The notes under the pieces were generated by a model that was given only the letters and a program-made list of their open reading frames with translations, was not told where the DNA came from and ran no database searches. This document shows, piece after piece, positions 27,667 through 35,503 of a stretch of 64,000 nt of DNA. The stretch comes from Xylanibacter oryzae DSM 17970 (lineage in GTDB: Bacteria; Bacteroidota; Bacteroidia; Bacteroidales; Bacteroidaceae). Every line of letters begins with the position of its first letter. Within the stretch, counting starts at the first letter, position 1. The DNA is taken from NCBI RefSeq assembly GCF_000585355.1, contig NZ_KK073873.1, positions 770,703 through 834,702 on the forward strand, read 5' to 3'. The position numbers were made by a program, and so were the translations under genes.

Positions 27667-27770
27667 AAAAACATTTTTAAACCTCAACCTCACTAATCTT
27701 ATGTAAATATCTATAAACCAATATATTACCATAGTGAGGTTTTGTTTTGAAACCTCACTAAACCTCACTA
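27667..27770. repeat. Left arm of a 104-bp inverted repeat
   Basis: Pairs position by position with the reverse complement of 28161-28264 with no gaps: about 92 of 104 bases match. The outer 42 bases differ at 2 sites and the inner 40 at 3 sites; the 22 bases between are more diverged. The match extends 4 bases further out (TTAT/ATAA). Contains several copies of the motif AACCTCACTA, two in tandem at 27751-27770, and one inverted copy at 27732-27741. Confidence 0.9.
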
Positions 27771-27810
27771 TTTAATTAATGGTAATTAAATATTACAAAT
27801 ATGCCATTTA

Positions 27811-27848
27811 AAAACAACTTGTTTTGTAATACAAATCAAGTTGTTTTG
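27811..27848. repeat. Interrupted palindrome overlapping the first two iterons
   Basis: AAAACAACTTG (27811-27821) and CAAGTTGTTTT (27838-27848, reading one base into the preceding C) flank a centre in which TTTGTA and TACAAA also pair, with one T/T mismatch. Either a protein-binding dyad or an extrudable cruciform. Confidence 0.7.
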
Positions 27849-27903
27849 TTGAGCAAATTAAGTTGATTTGTATATAAAAATAAGTTGTTTTGTGTTGCTG
27901 TAT
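27816..27903. repeat. Four iteron-like direct repeats, 22-bp period
   Basis: Cores AACTTGTTTTGT at 27816, AAGTTGTTTTGT at 27838, AAGTTGATTTGT at 27860 and AAGTTGTTTTGT at 27882 start exactly 22 bp apart. Units one and two also share CAAAT at their ends. Twenty-two bases are about two helical turns, so a protein bound to each would lie on one face of the DNA. Confidence 0.8.
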
Positions 27904-28021
27904 TTATGTTTTTATAATGGTAAATTTAGTTTATACATTTGTTGTTAAATATCATTGTTATACGTATTTAGTATAGGAATAAGGAGGTCAAAATTGATTC
28001 TATTTGTTCAAATATTTATGA

Positions 28022-28029
28022 TATCTTTG
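28022..28029 (+). promoter_or_regulatory. Promoter-like box inside the repeat element
   Basis: TATCTTTG followed by C, the same form as boxes ahead of genes in this window. TTTG at 28003-28006 lies 15 bp upstream, shorter than the usual spacing. No gene starts behind it until the separate bcp promoter. Confidence 0.45.
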
Positions 28030-28035
28030 CAATTG

Positions 28036-28160
28036 TTATTTCAAGTTGATTGCGGAAAGAAGTTCCACAGTCAACTTGATGTTATAAAAAAGTAATTATT
28101 TAAGACAACTTATATTGTCAATTAACGATTAAACAGTCAACCACCTTTGGAAAAAGACAC
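28036..28160 (+). ncRNA. Candidate hairpin RNA inside the repeat element
   Basis: Twelve bases after the promoter-like box lies a hairpin of 16 paired positions (28042-28057 with 28063-28078; one C/A mismatch and one T-G wobble) and a 5-nt loop AGAAG. A second weaker hairpin (GACAA/TTGTC near 28105-28120) follows. No poly-T terminator is obvious, so the 3' end is a guess. Not matched to any RNA family I know. Confidence 0.35.
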
Positions 28161-28264
28161 TAGTGAGGTTTAGTGAGGTTTAAAAACAAAACATCACTCT
28201 CGTAACTTGTTGTTTTATATGTATTTATATAAGATTAGTGAGGTTGAGGTTTAAAAACGTTTTT
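28161..28264. repeat. Right arm of the 104-bp inverted repeat
   Basis: Mirror image of 27667-27770. Begins with two tandem TAGTGAGGTT units (28161-28180) and ends with the outer arm at 28223-28264. The two arms enclose 390 bp. Confidence 0.9.
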
Positions 28265-28402
28265 ATAATTATAAGTATTATTATTGTTTACGTGTTTTCT
28301 GTAATATATTAAATGTAATCTAACATATTATTTATTTGATAAACATAATCATCATTTCTAAATAAAAAATGTCATTAACATGAAGAGTTTCAAAAAAACT
28401 AT

Positions 28403-28410
28403 TATCTTTG
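28403..28410 (+). promoter_or_regulatory. Promoter -7 box for bcp
   Basis: TATCTTTG followed by C, 26 bp upstream of the bcp ATG and outside the right arm of the inverted repeat. Confidence 0.65.
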
Positions 28411-28436
28411 CAAAGACTAATTAATATATATGCTAT

Positions 28437-28889
28437 ATGATAGAAACAGGACAAAAACTGCCGGAGATACTTGGTAAGGATCAGAACGGCAACACTATTA
28501 AAATGAGTGACTTCAAGGGTAAGAAACTGGTTCTCTATTTTTATCCCAAAGATTCCACCCCTGGTTGTACTAGTGAAGCATGTAACTTGCGTGACAACTA
28601 TGAGCGTTTCCTTTCATTAGGTTATGCTGTAGTTGGTGTCAGCATCCAAGATGCAGATTCGCACAAGAAGTTCATTGAAAAATATGAATTGCCATTCCCT
28701 TTGATTGCTGACACAGATCGCGTGTTGGTAGAGGCACTAGGTATTTACGGAGAGAAACAAATGGCTGGTCGCAAATACATGGGTGTTTTTCGTACTACAG
28801 TTATTGCAGACGAAAATGGGGTAGTGGAACGCATCTTTATGCCTAAAGATATTAAAGTAAATGAACACGCAGAACAGATTCTAGATTGA
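28437..28889 (+). CDS. bcp: Thioredoxin-dependent thiol peroxidase (Bcp-type peroxiredoxin)
   Basis: 150 residues, full length. Reduces hydroperoxides in the cytoplasm. Peroxiredoxin fold with YFYPKDSTPGCTSEACNLRDNY, where the peroxidatic Cys lies in PGCT and a second Cys five residues later (EAC) is the probable resolving Cys of the atypical two-Cys type. The stop is 14 bp from the stop of the opposing nhaA. Confidence 0.94.
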   Translation: MIETGQKLPEILGKDQNGNTIKMSDFKGKKLVLYFYPKDSTPGCTSEACNLRDNYERFLSLGYAVVGVSIQDADSHKKFIEKYELPFPLIADTDRVLVEALGIYGEKQMAGRKYMGVFRTTVIADENGVVERIFMPKDIKVNEHAEQILD

Positions 28890-28903
28890 AGAAGAAAAGA
28901 GCA

Positions 28904-30223
28904 CTATGCTTTTTTCAAGAGTTGATATCCAATAACTCCTCCCAAAATAGAGGCTGAAAATATACCAACCATGGCCTGAACATAGTTGTCATGGTTGGTA
29001 AATGCCAAAGTTGATACAAACATAGACATTGTAAAACCTATCGAGGCCAAGAAACCTAACCCGATTATTCTTCTTTTCGTAATCGTTTTTGGGAAAGTTG
29101 CAATTTTTAGTTTTGTAATAATCATTGTTGATCCAACAATTCCGATCGGTTTACCTAATAGTAATCCAAACATAACTCCTATCGCGACATTGGTAGAGAA
29201 GAGTGATGCAAAATCAATCTTAATAAAAGAGATTCCAGCATTCGACAAAGCGAATATTGGCATTATAATAAAAGAAACCATAGGGTGCATCGCATGCTCA
29301 AGCCTCTGAAGTGGAGGCACCGCGAATTTTGCGTCAGTCCTTATTCTGTCAATAATTTCGACTTGATTAGCCTTGAGTGTTGAGAATTCACTACTTTTAA
29401 TTTGACTAAACTTATTTAGCAGTTTCTTTGCTCTGGCTACAAATATATGTTCAGGTATTCTTGAATCAGCAGGAATGACAAATGCCGATAGTACAGCTGC
29501 AATTGTAGCATGAACTCCTGATAAAAGAAATGAAGCCCAGACCCCACCAATGCCTAAAATTGCATAAAATATGACGTTCTTCACTCCCATTTTATTTGCC
29601 ACGAACATTACAGCCAGAAAACAAAATCCTATTCCAAGGTTTAAAAGTGAAATCTCTGAAGTATAGAAGAGTGCAATAACAATTACAGCCCCTAAATCAT
29701 CAACAATAGCAAGGGTTGTGAGAAAAACTTTTGCTGATTGTGGTATTTTGTTTCCCAATAAATATAATATACCTAACGAAAAAGCTATATCTGTAGCCAT
29801 TGGAATTCCCCAACCACTAACAACTGTACTTCCGTTGTTAAAGATAAGATATATTACCGCAGGTATAATCATACCTCCAATAGCGGCACATATAGGGAGA
29901 ATTGTGTTTCGTATCTTAGCTAATTCACCACTTATGAATTCTCTTTTAAGTTCAAGGCCAACAACGAAGAAAAACATAGCCATAAGACCATCATTAATCC
30001 ATTGATGTATGCTGTAGTTCATATATAAAGAACCATTTAAAGATACTCCTATTTTATATTCAAAGAAGTGAGTATACCATTCAGCTAATGGTGAATTTGC
30101 TAATATCAATGCAATTATTACACTTATTGCAAGAACTATTCCGCCAGATTTTTCCTGCCGCATGAATACTTGCAATGGCATTAATATATTGTTTTTTACT
30201 TTGTTTTCTATCTTGCTATTCAT
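28904..30223 (-). CDS. nhaA: Na+/H+ antiporter NhaA
   Basis: 439 residues with about 12 membrane helices. Exports Na+ in exchange for protons at the inner membrane. The conserved ion-binding region is visible as LAIVDDLGAVIVIALFYT (the paired Asp of helix V), with INDGLMAMFFFVVGLELKREF and GIPMATDIAFSLG upstream, and the C-terminal GFTMSMFVSTLAF. A minus-strand promoter box at 30395-30402 lies upstream. Confidence 0.95.
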   Translation of the reverse strand: MNSKIENKVKNNILMPLQVFMRQEKSGGIVLAISVIIALILANSPLAEWYTHFFEYKIGVSLNGSLYMNYSIHQWINDGLMAMFFFVVGLELKREFISGELAKIRNTILPICAAIGGMIIPAVIYLIFNNGSTVVSGWGIPMATDIAFSLGILYLLGNKIPQSAKVFLTTLAIVDDLGAVIVIALFYTSEISLLNLGIGFCFLAVMFVANKMGVKNVIFYAILGIGGVWASFLLSGVHATIAAVLSAFVIPADSRIPEHIFVARAKKLLNKFSQIKSSEFSTLKANQVEIIDRIRTDAKFAVPPLQRLEHAMHPMVSFIIMPIFALSNAGISFIKIDFASLFSTNVAIGVMFGLLLGKPIGIVGSTMIITKLKIATFPKTITKRRIIGLGFLASIGFTMSMFVSTLAFTNHDNYVQAMVGIFSASILGGVIGYQLLKKA

Positions 30224-30394
30224 ATCGTTTGTATTTATATATGATTAAATATATGTTTACTATCTTATACCGCTAAGTTGATAATGATAAAGGTTGACTT
30301 TAAAATCATAAGTATGTATATTTTTAGTTCATAACATAAAAATCACAGATGATTATCTTTGTGTCTTTTACGACTCTACATATTTATGATTTTA

Positions 30395-30402
30395 CAAAGA
30401 TA
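30395..30402 (-). promoter_or_regulatory. Promoter -7 box for nhaA
   Basis: Minus-strand TATCTTTG, about 170 bp before the nhaA ATG, implying a long leader. It faces a plus-strand box at 30354-30361. Confidence 0.5.
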
Positions 30403-30538
30403 ATGAAAAATCAACAAAATAACGAATCGCTAAATTCTCTTTACGAGGTTTTAACTTACTTATATAAGAAAAATGTTATTATGTAATATTGAATTATTAT
30501 TATTTTATTAGACCAAGAGATTATTTCAAAAATAAGCG

Positions 30539-30546
30539 TATCTTTG
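30539..30546 (+). promoter_or_regulatory. Promoter -7 box for the LUD-domain gene
   Basis: TATCTTTG followed by C. It overlaps an upstream ATG at 30544, so the LUD protein must start at 30583. Confidence 0.65.
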
Positions 30547-30582
30547 CATATTATATACTTTTATTATAAAGAAAGGCGTAAA

Positions 30583-31221
30583 ATGGAGAATCCAGCAGAA
30601 ATCAGAAATGAAAAGTTAGCCCAGAAACTCATTAAAAATTTGAGTCAAAGGCATTATGATGCTTATTATTGCAAAACATCAAAAGACGCTTTAAAAAAAG
30701 CTATTCAACTAATTCCTCAGGGAAGTTCTGTAAGTTGGGGAGGATCAGCAACTCTTAATGAAATAGGACTGATTAAAGCTCTCAAAGACGGTATTTATAA
30801 AGTTTACGACCGTGAAAATTCAGCGACACAGAAGGAAAAAAGAGAAATGTCTCTCAAGGCTTTTGATTGTGATTATTATCTGTCTAGTGTTAATGCAATG
30901 AGTGAGGATGGAGTCTTTGTTAATATTGACGGAAGTGGTAATCGTGTGGCTGCAATAACATGGGGACCTGAACATGTCATTCTAGTAGTAGGGATTAATA
31001 AGATCTGCCAGGATGTGGATGCTGCGATCAAGCGTGCGCGTTCTACCGCTGCCCCAATCAATACAGCGCGTTTTGATGTTAAGACACCATGTATTATAGA
31101 CGGCACGTGCCATGACTGCAAGTCGGCCGATAGCATTTGTGCATATGTATCTATTCAGCGTCTTTCGCGTCCAGCCAAACGTCATATCGTTATTCTTGTT
31201 GGTGAAGATCTTGGTTATTAG
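30583..31221 (+). CDS. LUD-domain protein (LutC/YkgG family)
   Basis: 212 residues from the chosen start, which follows an AAAGGCG ribosome-binding site. One LUD (DUF162) domain: NEKLAQKLIKNLSQRHYDAYYC at the start, SVSWGGSATLNEIGL, the NIDGSGNRVAAITWGPEHVILVVGINKI block and a Cys pair (DGTCHDC) near the end. LutC works with LutA and LutB in lactate oxidation, but stand-alone LUD proteins are common in Bacteroidales and unassigned. The frame extends to 30544, but that would start inside the promoter. Confidence 0.87.
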   Translation: MENPAEIRNEKLAQKLIKNLSQRHYDAYYCKTSKDALKKAIQLIPQGSSVSWGGSATLNEIGLIKALKDGIYKVYDRENSATQKEKREMSLKAFDCDYYLSSVNAMSEDGVFVNIDGSGNRVAAITWGPEHVILVVGINKICQDVDAAIKRARSTAAPINTARFDVKTPCIIDGTCHDCKSADSICAYVSIQRLSRPAKRHIVILVGEDLGY

Positions 31222-31259
31222 AAGTCTTAGAACATAGTATTAAGATTAAATAAAATTAG

Positions 31260-31796
31260 GTGGGCTCGATAATTATTTATGGTACACAGTATGGTACTTC
31301 AAAGAAATATGCAGATAAGTTGTCTGAGATGACAGACATTAAGGCAACTTGTTTTTCTAAAGTAAAAAATGCATCTACATACAGTCGGATTATATATATA
31401 GGTAGTCTGTATGCCGGAGGGGTCAAAGGTTTGAGGCAAACAGTCAAAGGAGTATCTGTTAATGCTGAAATTATTATCATAACTGTAGGATTGGCAGATC
31501 CTCATGACCCTGAAAATATAGCTAACATTAGAGAGGCTGTACATAAACAGATTCCAGAGGATCTTTTTAAACGTACGACTTTCTTTCATCTTAGAGGTGC
31601 TATTGACTATAAACGATTGAACATTAAGCATAGGATTATGATGTCAATGCTTTATAAACGAGTAAAAAAGAAACCAGATGATCTGCTTACATCCGAAGAT
31701 AGGATGATGATAGCCACATACAACCAGATCGTGGACTTTGTTGATTATAATTCACTGGAGCCTATTGTTGATTTTATCCGCCAAACAGATTCATAA
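31260..31796 (+). CDS. Flavodoxin-domain protein
   Basis: 178 residues with a GTG start; no better in-frame ATG fits the fold. The FMN phosphate loop is YGTQYGTSKKYA at the very N-terminus, and IIYIGSLYAGGVKGLRQTV follows. It resembles the HemG/flavodoxin_5 group, in which E. coli HemG is a menaquinone-linked protoporphyrinogen oxidase, but Bacteroidales members are not characterised in that role. Lies 38 bp after the LUD gene in the same direction. Confidence 0.8.
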   Translation: MGSIIIYGTQYGTSKKYADKLSEMTDIKATCFSKVKNASTYSRIIYIGSLYAGGVKGLRQTVKGVSVNAEIIIITVGLADPHDPENIANIREAVHKQIPEDLFKRTTFFHLRGAIDYKRLNIKHRIMMSMLYKRVKKKPDDLLTSEDRMMIATYNQIVDFVDYNSLEPIVDFIRQTDS

Positions 31797-31863
31797 TATG
31801 CAATTTAATCATTGACTATTGTAGTTTTATTAATATTTATTTTGCAGTTTTCTTTTCTTGTTT

Positions 31864-31871
31864 TACCTTTG
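31864..31871 (+). promoter_or_regulatory. Promoter -7 box for the YitT-family gene
   Basis: TACCTTTG, 18 bp before the ATG at 31890. Confidence 0.55.
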
Positions 31872-31889
31872 TTCCCAAAATAAGAAAAG

Positions 31890-32783
31890 ATGAGAGCAAT
31901 TAGATTAGAAAGAAAGAGCATGTTCAAAGAAGTTCGTGATTATGTGCTAATAACCATAGCGATGTTGTCTTATTGTATTGGGTGGACAGTGTTCCTTCTA
32001 CCCAATAATATTACAACAGGTGGAGTCTCCGGTATATCATCAATTGTATACTGGGGATTGGGAATTCCTGTTGAATATACATATTTCGGAATAAATGCCG
32101 TATTGATGATATTTGCGCTTAGGCTTCTAGGCATGAAATTCTGCATCAAGACTATTTATGGCGTTGTTGTACTAACCCTTTCTCTATCTGCTTTTCGTAT
32201 CTTTACAGCCGATCTGCATTTACTTCAAGATCAGCCATTTATGGCAAGTGTAATTGGTGCTGTTTTCACAGGCTGTGGAGTCGGATTGGGTTTATCCGCA
32301 AATGGAAGTACAGGCGGTACTGATATTATTGCAGCTATAATTAATAAATATAGAGATATATCTTTAGGAAAAGTGATCCTGATATGTGATGTTATCATAG
32401 TTACATCCAGTTATATTGTTCTAAAGGATTGGGAGAAGGTTATCTACGGTTATGTAGTACTCTTCATCACAGCCTATTGTATAGATCAGGTTGTTAATTC
32501 TATGCGTCGTTCAGTTCAGTTTTTTATCATTTCAGACAAGTATGACGAAATAGGCCATCGCATAAATGAAAATCCTCATCGAGGATGTACTGTTATCAAT
32601 GCCCAGGGATTTTATTCAGGTCATGATGTAAAGATGCTTTTTGTACTTGCAAAACGTAGAGAATCTGGTACAATATTTCGTCTAATAGATGAGATAGACC
32701 CTAAGGCCTTTGTTTCTCAGAGTGCTGTTATTGGTGTTTACGGTGAAGGATTCGATCGTTATAAGGTGAAACGTAGCAAGTAA
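31890..32783 (+). CDS. YitT-family membrane protein
   Basis: 297 residues. The N-terminal half has five to six membrane helices with the LLPNNITTGGVSGISSI and LSANGSTGGTDIIAAI motifs of the YitT_membrane family. The C-terminal about 80 residues are a DUF2179 cytoplasmic domain (HRGCTVINAQGFYSGHDVKML). Function in Bacteroidetes is unknown; transport or a channel role is presumed from fold. Converges with the membrane protein gene on the minus strand 21 bp away. Confidence 0.88.
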   Translation: MRAIRLERKSMFKEVRDYVLITIAMLSYCIGWTVFLLPNNITTGGVSGISSIVYWGLGIPVEYTYFGINAVLMIFALRLLGMKFCIKTIYGVVVLTLSLSAFRIFTADLHLLQDQPFMASVIGAVFTGCGVGLGLSANGSTGGTDIIAAIINKYRDISLGKVILICDVIIVTSSYIVLKDWEKVIYGYVVLFITAYCIDQVVNSMRRSVQFFIISDKYDEIGHRINENPHRGCTVINAQGFYSGHDVKMLFVLAKRRESGTIFRLIDEIDPKAFVSQSAVIGVYGEGFDRYKVKRSK

Positions 32784-32804
32784 GCTAGAAAAAAAGAAGT
32801 TCAT

Positions 32805-33308
32805 TTATATCATTGAAGCAAGAAAAGCTGAAGAAATTAAAGCTTGCTCGCCCCACCAGTTGAAACGAATAGACTCGAGTTTTTCATGTAAGTTATCTCC
32901 AATCATTCTGTGTCGTCTAATGACGGCATAAAACAAAGGTAGGATGGTTATGAGTAAGATCCATGGGCTGTTCATTATAACTATGTACACCACGCTTATA
33001 CTACAAATAGCAGCAGAAATATAATGAATAATTTCTTTATGTTCTTTATGATAATCTGAAGTTACACCAATTAGAAACAGGCATGAACAGGCGATGAATC
33101 CTGAAAAGTCAAACTTACTTGTCATTATTGGAAATACTAAAATGGAAATGACGATAGCCCATAACGTAAATATTTTCCCCCAACCTTCTTTATACTTTTC
33201 AAGTCCGTAAAAAGATGAACTGAAAGAGATTGGATTATATGCATATACTTCCGCAAATATCTCATAAAGAATTGTCAGAATTGCAGCTATGTACATCAAT
33301 ATTCTCAT
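32805..33308 (-). CDS. Hypothetical four- to five-helix membrane protein
   Basis: 167 residues from Met at 33308, which opens directly into a hydrophobic segment (MRILMYIAAILTILYEI). About five membrane helices, no recognisable motif. The longer frame up to 33404 adds a basic, unhydrophobic stretch and crosses an A/T-rich TTTGC promoter-like sequence near 33329-33340, so I prefer the shorter protein. Possibly a Bacteroidales-specific inner membrane protein; function unknown. Confidence 0.65.
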   Translation of the reverse strand: MRILMYIAAILTILYEIFAEVYAYNPISFSSSFYGLEKYKEGWGKIFTLWAIVISILVFPIMTSKFDFSGFIACSCLFLIGVTSDYHKEHKEIIHYISAAICSISVVYIVIMNSPWILLITILPLFYAVIRRHRMIGDNLHEKLESIRFNWWGEQALISSAFLASMI

Positions 33309-33455
33309 ACGCTTTTGCCTTTTTTGTGCAAATATTATATTTTTTCGTTTAATAATTGCTATCAAAACTGCACATTTATGTTGCCATTTTTTAGTAATAT
33401 TCAATATGGCAAATCAATAACTAACTTTTGACAAATTATAGTACTGGAAAATAAC

Positions 33456-33463
33456 TATCTTTG
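33456..33463 (+). promoter_or_regulatory. Promoter -7 box for the AraC-family regulator
   Basis: TATCTTTG followed by C, ending only 8 bp before the ATG at 33472. The 5' leader would be a few nucleotides at most. Confidence 0.6.
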
Positions 33464-33471
33464 CAAAGGAT

Positions 33472-34401
33472 ATGAACAAGAATAAAAACATATACAAGTT
33501 TTCGGTTGAAGATTTTATTGATAATGGGCAACCTGTAAAATATATTGACAGTGACTTTATCATAATGGATAATCTGAAAACAAATGCTCAACTTAGTACT
33601 ATTAAGTTGGGTGTCAATGTTTTTAGTATTGTTACTAAAGGGAAAATGGAAGCTAGCATAAATGGACATCGAATAATAATAGGTGAACGCCAGATGATGG
33701 TATGTCCTTCTTCTGCAATAATGGAAGACCTTATGATTAGTCCCGATTTGAAATGTATCATAATATGCTTAACTGACCGTTTGCTGAAAATGCTTATACA
33801 TTCATATATATCAATATGGAATATAGCGTTATATGTCAAAAACGTCAATAAGATAGATCTTAAGGAAAAAGATATTGATGTTATAGAAAGGGTAATTGAT
33901 CTACTAAAGATATATATAAGCGACGAAAATATTTATTTTCGTGAAAGTATAATACATTCTTTGATACAAACGCTGTTGTTGGACTTTTGTTCTACGTTAA
34001 AAACTTATTGTTGTGTATATGACAATTCTGATAAGATTACTAGTGCTGAAAAATTGTTCAATGGTTTTATAGATATACTATCTAAAAGCGAAATAAAAAG
34101 GCATCCGATTACTTTCTATTCAGACAAATTGTTTATTTCATCCAGATACCTATCAAGCATATGTAGAAACATAAGTGGAAAATCAGCAGAAAAATGGATA
34201 CAGGATTATTTGAATGATGACATCAACTATATGCTTCTTTCGACAGACATGAATGTTAAAAGCATTGCTGTAAAATGTGGATTTTCAAGCATAGCATTGT
34301 TTGATAAATACGTAAAGTTGCATTTGGGTATGTCTCCACAAAAATACAGAACTGAAAATAATAAAAAAAGCGAACCAAATGCTTCTGAAAAGCTATTATG
34401 A
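33472..34401 (+). CDS. AraC-family transcriptional regulator
   Basis: 309 residues. An N-terminal cupin-like sensing domain (VFSIVTKGKMEASINGHRIIIGERQMMVCPS) and a C-terminal double helix-turn-helix (about 215-300) with FISSRYLSSICRN and KSIAVKCGFSSIALFDKYVKLHLGMSPQKYR. Likely ligand unknown. It stands alone, convergent with a C_GCAxxG_C_C gene; targets cannot be told. The promoter box is unusually close to the start codon. Confidence 0.88.
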   Translation: MNKNKNIYKFSVEDFIDNGQPVKYIDSDFIIMDNLKTNAQLSTIKLGVNVFSIVTKGKMEASINGHRIIIGERQMMVCPSSAIMEDLMISPDLKCIIICLTDRLLKMLIHSYISIWNIALYVKNVNKIDLKEKDIDVIERVIDLLKIYISDENIYFRESIIHSLIQTLLLDFCSTLKTYCCVYDNSDKITSAEKLFNGFIDILSKSEIKRHPITFYSDKLFISSRYLSSICRNISGKSAEKWIQDYLNDDINYMLLSTDMNVKSIAVKCGFSSIALFDKYVKLHLGMSPQKYRTENNKKSEPNASEKLL

Positions 34402-34431
34402 AATTTCTTTAATATATTTCTTTGATTATAT

Positions 34432-34914
34432 TTACTTCAAGTTCAATTCATATGATAGAATTTTATTTGCTATCTCTATTGAATTTTGCACATGTTTACT
34501 GCATCGTAGTCTAAAGAGATCTAAATCCTTTATCTTTGCCATTCCTTCGGGTGTGCTCATGTCTAATCCATCCATCAATTCACGACAACAAATAGTGCCA
34601 CAAGTGGTTTTCTTAAATTCCTCTATAAAATGTCGTGACATATCGTACGCACGTTCTTTATCTTCGATCGTTCCATCTTTCCCTCTTCCGTATTTCAATC
34701 CAATAGCCATTAAAGCCCCACTAACAGCACCACATGTTTCCTGCATATATGCAATACCGGAGCCGAAAGGGTTGGCTAGCTTAAGACAAGCATCTTTGCT
34801 TATTCCCAGATCTTCTGCAAAAACGGATAAAACGGATTGGGCACAATTATATCCATTGTAAAAGGTTGCAATACCTTCTTTTTGCTTGTTGTCTAAATTT
34901 TCTTTCTTTATCAT
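34432..34914 (-). CDS. C_GCAxxG_C_C family redox protein
   Basis: 160 residues. Shows the family's conserved cysteines: GYNCAQSVL, ETCGAVSGALMAIG, TTCGTICCREL and a later RLRCSKHV. Such proteins bind iron-sulfur or other redox groups and are often near oxidoreductases, but their chemistry is unknown. Converges with the AraC gene 30 bp away. Confidence 0.85.
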   Translation of the reverse strand: MIKKENLDNKQKEGIATFYNGYNCAQSVLSVFAEDLGISKDACLKLANPFGSGIAYMQETCGAVSGALMAIGLKYGRGKDGTIEDKERAYDMSRHFIEEFKKTTCGTICCRELMDGLDMSTPEGMAKIKDLDLFRLRCSKHVQNSIEIANKILSYELNLK

Positions 34915-35049
34915 GGTGTATATACTATTTCGAATAATATCTTACTTATGAAACCTCTTATTATATCATATTTGCCTAACTTTTTCAATAGACAAAAGTT
35001 TTGTCACTTATATTGGTATCAAAAGAGTAATCGAAAGAATAAACGTATA

Positions 35050-35093
35050 ATAAAGAAGGTGTATCAGAAAATGCTTTGATACACCTTCTTTAT
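35050..35093 (-). terminator. Terminator of the ilvA-ridA operon
   Basis: Perfect 17-bp stem (35050-35066 with 35077-35093) with a 10-nt loop, 24 bp beyond the ridA stop on the minus strand. Confidence 0.8.
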
Positions 35094-35116
35094 ATCGTTA
35101 ATTAGCAAATTGTGTT

Positions 35117-35491
35117 TTATTTTACAGCTACACACTCAACCTCTACCAGAGCTCCTTTAGGTAATGTCTTTATTGCAACAGCAGAGCGGGCAGGGAAGGG
35201 CTGAACGAAAAACTCAGCATAAACTTCATTCATTTCAGCAAAGTTGCCCATGTCAGAAAGAAAAACAGTAGTCTTTACTACATGACTAAGATCAATGCCA
35301 GCCTCTTTCAATACATTTTGTACATTAGCCAGTGATTGACGAGTCTGTTCCTTGATACCACCTTCCACAAAATTATCTGTAGCAGGATCAATTGGAATCT
35401 GGCCTGATGTGAAAACAAATCCATTAACTTCAATAGCTTGACTATACGGTCCAAGTGCTTTTGGCGCATTATCAGAGTGTAATACTTTCAT
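35117..35491 (-). CDS. ridA: RidA-family enamine/imine deaminase
   Basis: 124 residues, full length. Hydrolyses the reactive enamine/imine released by PLP enzymes such as threonine dehydratase. The AIEVNGFVFTSGQIPIDP start block, an Arg in the PFPARSAVAIKTLPKGALVEVECVAV end block and the active-site Glu are present. It is 12 bp downstream of ilvA, whose product makes exactly this substrate, so the pairing is meaningful. Confidence 0.95.
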   Translation of the reverse strand: MKVLHSDNAPKALGPYSQAIEVNGFVFTSGQIPIDPATDNFVEGGIKEQTRQSLANVQNVLKEAGIDLSHVVKTTVFLSDMGNFAEMNEVYAEFFVQPFPARSAVAIKTLPKGALVEVECVAVK

Positions 35492-35503
35492 AATCTTTAT
35501 ATT

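Larger units (their letters stand above)
27525..28436. other. 912-bp gene-free region with a structured repeat element
   Basis: No credible coding sequence in either strand. It contains the MerR terminator, a pair of 104-bp imperfect inverted repeats (27667-27770 and 28161-28264), four 22-bp-spaced direct repeats, a promoter-like box with a strong hairpin behind it, and at the right end the bcp promoter. The base composition is very AT-rich. Confidence 0.85.
30224..30582. other. 359-bp divergent intergenic region with facing promoter boxes
   Basis: Holds a plus-strand TATCTTTG at 30354-30361, a minus-strand TATCTTTG at 30395-30402 (nhaA), and the plus-strand box for the LUD gene at 30539-30546. 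The first two form an 11-bp inverted repeat (30352-30362 and 30394-30404). No ORF of interest. Confidence 0.7.

Noticed and set aside
27816..27903. CRISPR array
   Set aside because: The repeats are 22 bp apart with no separate unique spacers of usual length, and there are no cas genes.
27525..28436. Chromosomal replication origin
   Set aside because: No DnaA-box cluster (TTATCCACA type) and no dnaA or other origin-linked genes nearby.
28890..28915. Terminator between bcp and nhaA
   Set aside because: The AGAGCA/TGCTTT pairing is short and partly inside nhaA; too weak to call.
32805..33404. Longer 199-residue version of the membrane protein
   Set aside because: The extra N-terminus is basic and non-hydrophobic and crosses a promoter-like sequence; the start at 33308 is better.
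34379..34861. 160-residue frame on the plus strand opposite the C_GCAxxG_C_C gene
   Set aside because: Antisense to a family protein with clear Cys motifs; overlaps the AraC stop without start signals.
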